50,057 bases of DNA from Planctomycetota bacterium (GTDB taxonomy: Bacteria > Planctomycetota > Planctomycetia > Pirellulales > Pirellulaceae), in assembly GCA_014381825.1 (NCBI GenBank), contig JACNKX010000236.1, positions 1 through 50,057 of the forward strand, read 5' to 3'. The notes under the pieces are model-generated. The model did not search any database. It was not told where the DNA came from and worked only from the letters and a program-made list of their open reading frames with translations. The translations under genes and the position numbers were made by a program. Below are positions 14,620-21,858 of this stretch, in pieces; within the stretch, counting starts at the first letter, position 1, and the number at the start of each line of letters is the position of its first letter.

Positions 14620-16056
14620 TTACAAAGCCGCTTGTGCCTCTTCCGTTACTTGGTACGCACGCGAGCGGAAGAGGAAGTCGATGATGCTGCCTTCGTGAGG
14701 CTGCAACCAGTTTAGTCGGCTTGTCGGAATGGGTCCGATATTCAGTCGATCAATGTGAGTGGCGTTAGTCAGCTGGTCAATCAATTGCTCGTTGTTCGTA
14801 ATGGCGCTGCAGACCAAAGTCGGTCCGATCTTTGCCAGCATCTGACTTTCGGGACACTCCACAACAGTTGAAAATGGGAACATATATTCCTTCTTTGCGA
14901 TCTCGCGTTCCGACGAATCGCAGTGGACGACCATCGGTCGCAAGTACGAACAATGTTCTTGCTCGACGAGCCGTTCGCCGTATTGCTCGGTCATGTCCGT
15001 GACACCAGCTTCTTTGAGATCGGCCTCGATCATTCCCCAAACTGCTTTCCCCATACCTGGAATCGTGAAAGCAGCGAGTCCCGCTTCGGGGTCTGTCGGA
15101 GGTTTGGCTTCGATCGGTCCGATCTTCTCGGCGATCGCCTGAGCGATTTCCTTCGTATGACGCGATGCCCAAATCCCCGAACAGTTAATACATCCACGAC
15201 CGCTGTTGATGTAGATGCTCTCGACCATCAAGTCGAGATACTTCTCCCAATCGTCGACGCAATCGTCGGCCAGCAATATCTTCGAGAAGCCTGGACCATG
15301 CGCTTGAACATTCGGGTTCCCTTTGTATCGTTCGACGGTTGGAGTACCACCGAAAATCATGGCTCGCTCCGAGGCGTTCAGAACGGCGGCACCGGCTTCC
15401 GGCCCGCCTGGATACATGGCGAACACTTCCTTCGGGATACCGGCTTCAACAAACGCGGACATCATTCGGTATGGCGTCCACGGTTCCTGCGGACCAGGTT
15501 TCAGCACCAGGCCCATCTGTAGCGGAATCGCGGGGAGCCAAAGCGTGTGGACGCCAGGTGAGTTTGATGGAAGCACGGCGCTCAGCGCTGACGCTTGGGC
15601 TTGGTAGCTCAGGACGACCCCGCGATCTTCAATGCCGTAGCCGCGCGTCAGGATGTTCAAGTCCAAGCCGCGCGTGAGGCAGTCGAGAATCTGCTGCATA
15701 TTGCGAAGCACAAACGAGTTCTTCGACATGTTGTGTCGACACATGTGCTCCGGCAGACCGGTGCTGGCCGACTGTTGATGAGCGAACTCGGCCGGCGTCT
15801 GCGTGCCATCACCGATTGGAAGCGTCGCGCTCTCGTAGAGATCGGCGGCCTTCTTCAGAATCTCGATGATCTCACTGCACGGGATCTGGCGGAGCGTGTC
15901 GCGCGCCTTGCCGACTTGACGCATGTCTCGCGAGATAATGCCCGCGTTCGCTTGGCTAACTTTCGCGATTGGTTCGCCAGTCGCAAAATGCAATACGTCG
16001 TCGATCTCTAGCGAATCGTAAGGCTTGCCCCAACGGATCACGGGAATATTGAGCAC
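14620..16056 (-). CDS. Aldehyde dehydrogenase family protein, acylating-type features
   Basis: The 478-residue protein has the aldehyde dehydrogenase fold elements. These are SNSPGVHTLWLPAIPLQMGLVLKPGPQEPWTPYRM (cofactor and oxyanion region), MIFGGTPTVERY (Rossmann segment), and YINSGRGCINCSG with the presumed catalytic Cys289. The glutamate of the usual LELGGK motif is replaced; the matching segment reads AHGPGFSK (about 252-259). Loss of that general base is characteristic of CoA-acylating aldehyde dehydrogenases and acyl-CoA reductases such as LuxC-like enzymes. The natural reaction may therefore be acyl-thioester to aldehyde, or the reverse. The start is GTG, with GGAG 6 bases upstream. 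It lies between a PaaK-like enzyme and an alcohol dehydrogenase, which fits a three-step acid-aldehyde-alcohol route. Confidence 0.85.
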   Translation of the reverse strand: MLNIPVIRWGKPYDSLEIDDVLHFATGEPIAKVSQANAGIISRDMRQVGKARDTLRQIPCSEIIEILKKAADLYESATLPIGDGTQTPAEFAHQQSASTGLPEHMCRHNMSKNSFVLRNMQQILDCLTRGLDLNILTRGYGIEDRGVVLSYQAQASALSAVLPSNSPGVHTLWLPAIPLQMGLVLKPGPQEPWTPYRMMSAFVEAGIPKEVFAMYPGGPEAGAAVLNASERAMIFGGTPTVERYKGNPNVQAHGPGFSKILLADDCVDDWEKYLDLMVESIYINSGRGCINCSGIWASRHTKEIAQAIAEKIGPIEAKPPTDPEAGLAAFTIPGMGKAVWGMIEADLKEAGVTDMTEQYGERLVEQEHCSYLRPMVVHCDSSEREIAKKEYMFPFSTVVECPESQMLAKIGPTLVCSAITNNEQLIDQLTNATHIDRLNIGPIPTSRLNWLQPHEGSIIDFLFRSRAYQVTEEAQAAL

Positions 16057-16126
16057 AGGTTTCTCCGAGATTGTTAATAAGTTTCAGGGTCAGATGTGTG
16101 ACAGATTTGGCAGCAAGTGATCTGTT

Positions 16127-16208
16127 GTTTAACGGCAAGCCGAAGGCGACTGCGTCTTTGCAAAGCGCGTCCCTGTAAAACGCAGTCGCCTTCGGCTTGC
16201 CGTTAAAC
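16127..16208. repeat. Perfect 29-bp inverted repeat with 24-base loop (long hairpin)
   Basis: The left arm (16127-16155, beginning GTTTAACGGCAAGCCG) is exactly the reverse complement of the right arm (16180-16208). The loop contains a further 10-base palindrome, CTTTGCAAAG (16156-16165). The hairpin begins 14 bases past the stop of the acyl-activating gene and lies 70 bases before the aldehyde dehydrogenase start. It could therefore end transcription, protect the upstream mRNA, or be a small palindromic repeat element. No run of T follows, so a classical terminator is not favoured. Confidence 0.9.
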
Positions 16209-16222
16209 GAAATTTCAACTTT

Positions 16223-17353
16223 CTAATAGACGCCGACAGTCGTGCCGGACGCCGTCTCGTGGAACGGACGCACGCCGCTCACTCCATCCCACGGGTACGT
16301 GGCAAACGGCTTCTCACGTTCACCCTCGTCTCGCTCAAGGAAACCAGGCACAAAGAGTTCTTTGGTCAGCGTTGTCAACTTAACGCGGCCTGTTTCTCCG
16401 TAGCCCACCAGTTCTTTCGGGTCGTCGAAGCTAACAACTTCCGTGACGGCTCGAGGCTGCGGAGCGTAGTAAGAAATCTTGTATCCCTCTTCGGCGGTGA
16501 CGGGCTTGCTACAAGCCAATCCCATCAGAGTATTACCGTAAGTCGGTGTCATGTAGATACCGCTCTCTGCCGGCGGACCACCGAAGAACTCTTCGACACA
16601 GAATCGTGTCCACTGAGGCGTGAACTCCGTGCCGCCCGAGAAGATACCGGTGATCCCGGTATCCTTGAACGTCTTGCCCTGCTCTTCCAATGCGTTGCAA
16701 AGTCCCTCGAGCAACTTGGGCGTGGCGAACATACACTTGATGTCGTGATTGGCAGACAGAAGCGTCAGCACTTGATCGATACAATGCTTCTTGTACTCTT
16801 CGAGATGTTCCATCCATCCCTTTTTGATCAACTTCACGACCCAACGCGGATCGAGGTCGATGCAGAAGCAGATGCCGCCGCGATGCTGACACAAATGCTC
16901 GACTGCCAATCGCAGCCGCCGCGGACCGGAAGGCCCGAGCATCAACCAGTTCGCTCCCTTCGGAAAATACTCGTCCGGCAACGTATCGCTAAAGAGTTCG
17001 TAATCCGTCCAATGATCTTCAATGACCATGCGACTCTTCGGAATACCAGTCGTGCCACCTGTCTCAAAGACGTAAACCGGCTTCCCTGCCAGCCCCTTGG
17101 GCACCCAGCGATTGATCGGTCCGCCACGTAGCCACTCGTCTTCAAAGAGCGGAAACTTCTTGATGTCGTCGAAGTTCTTGACGTCGGTCATCGGATCAAA
17201 GTTCAGACCGGCTTTCTTTTCGAGCCAGAACGGCGATCCGGTCGACTCGTGAAAGTGCCACTGGATGGTCTCGTAAGCGTGTGCGTCGAGTCTGTCTTTC
17301 GCTTCTTTTTGGAGTGACTCGATATCAGCGGTTGAAGATTCCGCAGTACTCAT
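16223..17353 (-). CDS. PaaK-like acyl-activating (adenylate-forming) enzyme
   Basis: The 376-residue protein belongs to the phenylacetate-CoA ligase/LuxE-type adenylating group. It shows VFETGGTTGIPKSRMV (ATP-binding loop, 95-110), FPKGANWLMLGPSGPRRLR, GITGIFSGGTEFTPQW, the PTYGNTLMG segment corresponding to the YG.TE motif, and the GETGRVKLTTLTKELFVPGFLERDEGE tail. It is about 60 residues shorter than typical PaaK, and the C-terminal rotating domain is reduced. Acyl-AMP formation with transfer to a protein or small thiol is as likely as standard CoA ligation. ATG is preceded by AGGA. It is the first gene of the seven-gene minus-strand cluster and should feed an activated acyl group to the downstream aldehyde dehydrogenase. 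Confidence 0.82.
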   Translation of the reverse strand: MSTAESSTADIESLQKEAKDRLDAHAYETIQWHFHESTGSPFWLEKKAGLNFDPMTDVKNFDDIKKFPLFEDEWLRGGPINRWVPKGLAGKPVYVFETGGTTGIPKSRMVIEDHWTDYELFSDTLPDEYFPKGANWLMLGPSGPRRLRLAVEHLCQHRGGICFCIDLDPRWVVKLIKKGWMEHLEEYKKHCIDQVLTLLSANHDIKCMFATPKLLEGLCNALEEQGKTFKDTGITGIFSGGTEFTPQWTRFCVEEFFGGPPAESGIYMTPTYGNTLMGLACSKPVTAEEGYKISYYAPQPRAVTEVVSFDDPKELVGYGETGRVKLTTLTKELFVPGFLERDEGEREKPFATYPWDGVSGVRPFHETASGTTVGVY

Positions 17354-17586
17354 GCTGCATTCCTATGTATGGACGGGGCTTGTGAAAGGCGGGGAGGGTT
17401 AATTTGGGCAGGACATTTGAGGCGGGCTATAAGCCTTAAAAATATCCGAGTATTGGGTCCGACACAACCATCGGCAGCCCAAGACTTCGCTGGCTTGATC
17501 ACTCCAATACGCACGTAGCCGCCCCAGGTTGGGTGGCTCGACAGAAAGTCGAGGCGTAAGACCGAGATGTGGACGTCCTAACTGAT

Positions 17587-19158
17587 TTAGTAGCAGTAAT
17601 TGATACCGGCGAAGGCTCCGTGCAGGATCAGGCTGCCGTTTGCGTCCACCGTACGAATGCTGTCGAGTGCGCCGATGAAGTCGACGGGGACTTGATTGGT
17701 ACTCAACGCAACGCCACTCACGCCAACCGCTCGATACCCGGCGTTGATCGTCCAGCAGGAATTGATGCACCAGTTCGCTCCGATCGACAAGTCGCCAATC
17801 ATGGCAAAATCGTCTTTGTCGGAGGTGATATCGACGTCCTGGCCAAAATACGGACTTGCCGCATCGCCAACAAAGGCTTGGCCGTTTGCTCCGTAAATCC
17901 GCGAACGATGCCCGATGTGGTTTCCGTAAATACCGACCTTCGTGTTCGCGAACAAACTCAAACGAGAACCGACGCAATAATCCGCTCGGCCACCAACTTG
18001 AAAGCCGATCAAGTTGTTCTCGACATCGATGTCATAGTGAACTTCGCGTGCGTCGCCTGTGAATGTGGTGTCGATACCATCGGACGAGTAGAGAAAGTCG
18101 TCATCAAAGCGAAGATAGCGAACACCCGCTGTCCAGCCTAACTGCAAAGCTCCACAGCCAGATGCAAAATCATGGCCCAATAGATTCAGTTCGATGTTGT
18201 AGACGTTATAGTCCCGTTGCACCCGGTGTCGCTCTGCGTCAAAGAAGAATGTGCCGCTTAGATCTTGGGCGCCTCCGCCAAGACCAGCGTCGTATTGCAA
18301 TCCATCGAAGTGCAGAATCGTGTCGATACCAACCGCCGTATCCGCTCCGAACGAATTCGCCTCACCTGTGTTGGGGTAGATTCCCCAATAAACGAACTCA
18401 GCCGAATTTCGACCGCAGTTGAAATAGTGCCCGATCGTTGCTGCTGCACCGCCCGCGTAAGAGAAGTCTGCGTCGTTGCTATTGAGTGTCCGGTCACGAA
18501 TGTCGGTTTGATCGACGCTTAACCACAGATTGTTTTCGCGGTCGCGGTTCATAATCACTCCGCCCACGCCGCCGTACCAACCGGATCGGACTCCAAGGGC
18601 GACCGGCGTCGAGCATTCACCCGCTTTCGGATCACAACCGTACCCGAACTGTGCCGAATAGCTCTGTGCCGTCTGATCATAGAGAGAATGCTGTGGTGGG
18701 AGTGGCGTTAGCTGCCGCGTTGGAGCTGCATCGGGAACGCCGCCAACCGGGTATGGCTCCTCACCTGCAGAAACAGGGTATGCGTTGTACTGCGGCGCAG
18801 TTTGCTGATACTGCGCGTGGGGTTGATACTGCGCGTTGCCGTAAGTCGCGGTTACTTGCTGTTGGCGACTGCGGACGTTTGCAAACGGATTGACACTTGG
18901 CATCTCGCTGGGGCTATACGCGTGAGGCGCGGGAATTGGTTGGCTCGACGAGAGATGTTGTGTTCGTCCCTGAGATATCGGCGGCAACACGGGATTCCAT
19001 TGCGGCAGTTCGGCGCGTTGCGACAACGCGGCACCATAGGAAGGTGCAAAATAGCCTCGGTATTGGCCAAAGGAGGTTGCCGTCATCGAGGTGGCAATCG
19101 CAATTGTAAAAGCCGCACTCCACATCAACTTACTGCTCATGATCCTATTCGTCATCAT
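17587..19158 (-). CDS. Outer-membrane beta-barrel protein, BBP7-like
   Basis: The roughly 523-residue protein has an N-terminal signal peptide (MSSKLMWSAAFTIAIATSMTATSFGQ, cut near residue 27). A Pro/Gln/Tyr-rich low-complexity segment follows (about 60-160). A C-terminal barrel region shows alternating strands and aromatic girdles: GVRSGWYGGVGGVIMNRDRENN, GGAAATIGHYFN, YNVYNIELNLLGHDF, LGWTAGVRYLRFDDDFLYSSD, NLIGFQVGGRADY, LSLFANTKVGIYGNHIG and a final aromatic strand (ILHGAFAGINYCY). The last residues end in Tyr, as barrels often do. The GVRYLRFDDDF and NNLIGFQVGG strings resemble planctomycete BBP7 porins. The ATG at 19158 is followed by a second ATG at 19155; GAGGCGGA lies just upstream. 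Cargo or pore function is unknown. Confidence 0.82.
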   Translation of the reverse strand: MMTNRIMSSKLMWSAAFTIAIATSMTATSFGQYRGYFAPSYGAALSQRAELPQWNPVLPPISQGRTQHLSSSQPIPAPHAYSPSEMPSVNPFANVRSRQQQVTATYGNAQYQPHAQYQQTAPQYNAYPVSAGEEPYPVGGVPDAAPTRQLTPLPPQHSLYDQTAQSYSAQFGYGCDPKAGECSTPVALGVRSGWYGGVGGVIMNRDRENNLWLSVDQTDIRDRTLNSNDADFSYAGGAAATIGHYFNCGRNSAEFVYWGIYPNTGEANSFGADTAVGIDTILHFDGLQYDAGLGGGAQDLSGTFFFDAERHRVQRDYNVYNIELNLLGHDFASGCGALQLGWTAGVRYLRFDDDFLYSSDGIDTTFTGDAREVHYDIDVENNLIGFQVGGRADYCVGSRLSLFANTKVGIYGNHIGHRSRIYGANGQAFVGDAASPYFGQDVDITSDKDDFAMIGDLSIGANWCINSCWTINAGYRAVGVSGVALSTNQVPVDFIGALDSIRTVDANGSLILHGAFAGINYCY

Positions 19159-19472
19159 TCCGCCTCGCCTGAATTCATCCTGGCACAAACCGCTCAAGCC
19201 TCAGAGTTTCGCAAAAACCAATCGTCGATTGGATCACTTGTTCGTCATCGTCCTCGCGCGGTTCGACACTTCGCGCATTCGCTGCTCACATTCAGAATTC
19301 ATCAAGCCGCTGGTCATGCGAGCGCAACGCTAGTCACAGTCGACATCGTCGGGAGACCGTTGCAGCCGCGAAACTTTCACCGAATGCGTCTGTCGGAACA
19401 GGCCGTCTGATCGCGCAACTCGACGACCGTCCGGACTAGGCAAAGATTGAGGGGAACAGCTCGTGATCGCAC
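19159..19472. other. Non-coding spacer upstream of the barrel gene
   Basis: About 310 bases between the barrel protein start and the alpha/beta hydrolase stop. The promoter of the barrel gene should be here on the minus strand, but I could not pick out convincing -35/-10 boxes. No hairpin with a T-run and no RNA gene was seen. Confidence 0.4.
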
Positions 19473-20351
19473 TCACTCTTCAAGCAAACGGCTCACAACC
19501 ACTTCGGCGAGTTCATCGAACTTGCCAGAATAGAAGTGGTCCGCGCCAGCAATCGTGGCAACTTTGATGCCAGCCCGCTGAATTTCAGGTGCATCGGATG
19601 TCGCCTGATGAATCGCCTCTGGAAGTCCGGCGAACGCGATGCCTCCTTGCTCCAATTCTATGGAACCGTAAGTAAACAGCGTCGGACATCCAACTTGCGA
19701 AACGAACTTTAGGATGTTGTAGCGCTCGTCGCCGTACTTATCGACGTAACTCGCTGCGCTGATCAAAAGTGGAAACGGAAACTTGGCTGTGATCAGCTGT
19801 TCGGGGCGACCTTCCTTCACCAGTTGCTTGGCAGTTGATAACGACTCGAAGAAGTCGTGACTGCGCGGACCATGCTGAAAAGCGCTGTATGACAAACGTG
19901 GAGGAGATGCCGCGATTACAGACGCGACGTCCGCATGGGGTGCATGTGCCGCCGAATAAACCGCTTTGATCGCGCCCAGGCTGTGACCAATAAGTCCGAT
20001 ACGTGACAACCCACGCACGACCAAGAAATCGCACCAAGCATTGATGTCGTAGCGACATTGATCAACGACCTCAAACGCAGCCCCGCCGCGAGTCGCGCCG
20101 CCATCGGTCGCGATCATGTTGACTGATCCATATCCACGTGTGTTGACTCGCAACACGGCAATGCCTGCGTCGAGCAAACGAATCGCCAGTGGGTCGAACA
20201 TCGCCCCGCTAAAATAATTTCCGCCGACGCCATGCAACAAAATGACGCCGTCCACGCTCGGCAAGGCCATCCGCCTCTCTTGCGGAAAGGCCAACGCACC
20301 ATCCAATCGCAAACCGTCCGACGTCTTCGTACGCACCAACTCGACTAACAT
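19473..20351 (-). CDS. Alpha/beta hydrolase, cytoplasmic
   Basis: The 292-residue protein has VILLHGVGGNYFSG (oxyanion region), the nucleophile elbow GLIGHSLGAIKAV with catalytic Ser, and a terminal His in IAGADHFYSGKFDELA. The acid residue should lie near CPTLFTYGSIEL (Glu) or just after, which I cannot fix by eye. Between elbow and His sits a cap-like insert (SAFQHGPRSHDFFESLSTAKQLVKEG). The fold resembles planctomycete peptidases and esterases of the DUF1749/FrsA-like sort. No signal peptide is visible. The ATG at 20351 is preferred to an upstream in-frame start because AAGGG precedes it. The substrate is unknown. The neighbouring genes give no functional clue. Confidence 0.85.
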   Translation of the reverse strand: MLVELVRTKTSDGLRLDGALAFPQERRMALPSVDGVILLHGVGGNYFSGAMFDPLAIRLLDAGIAVLRVNTRGYGSVNMIATDGGATRGGAAFEVVDQCRYDINAWCDFLVVRGLSRIGLIGHSLGAIKAVYSAAHAPHADVASVIAASPPRLSYSAFQHGPRSHDFFESLSTAKQLVKEGRPEQLITAKFPFPLLISAASYVDKYGDERYNILKFVSQVGCPTLFTYGSIELEQGGIAFAGLPEAIHQATSDAPEIQRAGIKVATIAGADHFYSGKFDELAEVVVSRLLEE

Positions 20352-20465
20352 TGTTGTTCCCTTCGGCGCAAACAATAAGGACGAACCAAAGGCCCGTCCC
20401 GTTGTGAATGTCGCTTTTCGCTCGGCGAAAAGATGTGCGTTCGCAGAGCGAACAACGACCTTGAT

Positions 20466-20933
20466 TTACGTCTGATTTGCCGGAGTGTTAATCGTACTCA
20501 GTTGCGAAAGCACCTGGAGCACACCGTTCAGATGGGCAAGTCGGGGGCCAAATCGATCGACAAACTCGTTCAACATAAACTCGCCATCCAGCAAGCATTC
20601 CTCATTATCGAGGACTTCGTCGGTCAGATTACGAAGAAACTGAGTCTGAACACGGCTCAACGTCTCTGAAGCCGTACGACAGCAGCGAGCCAAATCTGGA
20701 TTCGCGTCTTTCCACTGCCCAAGTTCGTTCTGGCGTTGGCGTTGTGTTGCGTTTTGTTGTTGGATGAAATCCTCCAACAGTTTGCTTTGCTTTGCCTGCC
20801 CAGCCACCAATTGCCGCATAAGAGCCACAACAACGGTATTGGGGTCGTAACTATCCGCTGGTGTCGCGGAACCGGTGTCAGCCGAGACATCGATACGAAA
20901 CAGGGGAGGAAACTCGTTCGACTCACTAGACAT
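20466..20933 (-). CDS. Conserved hypothetical protein with coiled-coil region
   Basis: This 155-residue acidic protein is not recognised as a named family. It is rich in long helices. After a disordered start (SSESNEFPPLFRIDVSADTGS) comes DPNTVVVALMRQLVAGQAKQSKLLEDFIQQQNATQRQRQNELGQW, a heptad-like stretch. A second helical segment follows (RTASETLSRVQTQFLRNLTDEVLDNEECLLDGEFMLNEFVDRFGPRLAHLNGVLQVLSQL). It runs away from the 191-residue gene at 21254 across a 320-base divergent promoter region. A structural or adaptor role is possible. The frame is well supported by length and amino-acid composition, but the function is open. Confidence 0.7.
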   Translation of the reverse strand: MSSESNEFPPLFRIDVSADTGSATPADSYDPNTVVVALMRQLVAGQAKQSKLLEDFIQQQNATQRQRQNELGQWKDANPDLARCCRTASETLSRVQTQFLRNLTDEVLDNEECLLDGEFMLNEFVDRFGPRLAHLNGVLQVLSQLSTINTPANQT

Positions 20934-21253
20934 AATGCAATTTACTCCTCAACTCGATAAGAATCCTCAGTATAGACGATTGTGTTTCGAAGTCGAGCCT
21001 TTGAGCGCGAACGGTTTCAATGCGGTGATAATTGTGCGCTCAATCGCTGAGCGAATCTTCGTTTCTACAAACTCGGTGCTTGACTTCTGCGGCTGGCTCG
21101 CGCAGCCGATTCTCCCATCGGAACGTCACAATCCGAAAAGCCGTTAAAGTCCGTCTCGCCCGGTACCCGATTCAAACCGAAGGCGAGAGCCTTTCATTGA
21201 TTTCACTACGTTGATACACAACTCGCCGAATGGTTGCAGAGGGATAGTAATCT
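20934..21253. other. Divergent intergenic region
   Basis: About 320 bases between the divergent 155- and 191-residue genes. It should hold both promoters. GAGGGA lies 9 bases before the ATG at 21254. A 6-bp hairpin, CGGCTG ... CAGCCG, is present near 21090-21110 with no T-tract. No operator could be assigned. Confidence 0.4.
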
Positions 21254-21829
21254 ATGTCCGCTAGCGGCTCTAAATCTGTGCCGTCAATTGGTTTCTTAAC
21301 GGTTCAAGAGTTCACCGATATCGGTTTGATCGGTGGATACCTGATCTTGAATGCCGTGGGACGCCCACTCGAGTTTCATTGCACCGCTCCCGTCCACCCA
21401 AATCGTGCGCAGGAGATTCTATACGGCCCGACGCTAGCTCCGTTCCTGTACGGCGAGCAGATTGGGCAAACGCTCGTAGCAAAAGGCAAAAGCCGTCCCA
21501 TGTTCGTCTGCACGGACGTCGAGCCTGTACTGAGCGCCCGCGAGTTCGTCTCGGTTCCGATCGTTCTCATCAACGAGTCCGCTGCCGAACCGAACGATAG
21601 TCTTCGACTTCATTCCGCGCACTCTACGCCACCAACTCCAAAGAGCAAACAGCTTGTAACGTTCCAGCTAGCCAGCCAACAAGCCGCGATCAACGAAGCT
21701 CATGCCCATGATCGTGACAAAGTCGTCGAACAATGGCAGCCGCACACCGAGGCGATGGACTTGCTTGAACCCTTCAGTCGTCTTCGTGAAGCGATCGACG
21801 AAGCACAACGCGGAGCCGCTCGCACATAA
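21254..21829 (+). CDS. Conserved hypothetical protein upstream of SNF2 helicase
   Basis: The 191-residue protein is not recognised as a named family. It has an ordered N-terminal half (SIGFLTVQEFTDIGLIGGYLILNAVGRPLEFHCTAP, then RAQEILYGPTLAPFLYGEQIGQTLVAKGKSRPMFVCTD). That half looks like a small alpha/beta domain, followed by a Pro/Ser linker and a helical tail (MDLLEPFSRLREAIDEAQRG). It is preceded by a good ribosome binding site (GAGGGA). The helicase gene begins 29 bases after its stop, so they probably share a transcript. The pair may form a small nucleic-acid-linked module with the divergent 155-residue gene. The function is unknown. Confidence 0.78.
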   Translation: MSASGSKSVPSIGFLTVQEFTDIGLIGGYLILNAVGRPLEFHCTAPVHPNRAQEILYGPTLAPFLYGEQIGQTLVAKGKSRPMFVCTDVEPVLSAREFVSVPIVLINESAAEPNDSLRLHSAHSTPPTPKSKQLVTFQLASQQAAINEAHAHDRDKVVEQWQPHTEAMDLLEPFSRLREAIDEAQRGAART

Positions 21830-21858
21830 CGAAGTGGTTCACCTATTCGGATCAATCC

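Noticed and set aside
17399-17977. 192-codon minus-strand frame partly under the barrel protein gene
   Set aside because: It overlaps the better supported barrel protein in another frame and is Arg/Ser-rich, typical of a shadow frame.
19250-19275. GGTTCGA string suggesting a tRNA T-arm
   Set aside because: No acceptor stem, anticodon arm or D-arm could be drawn around it.
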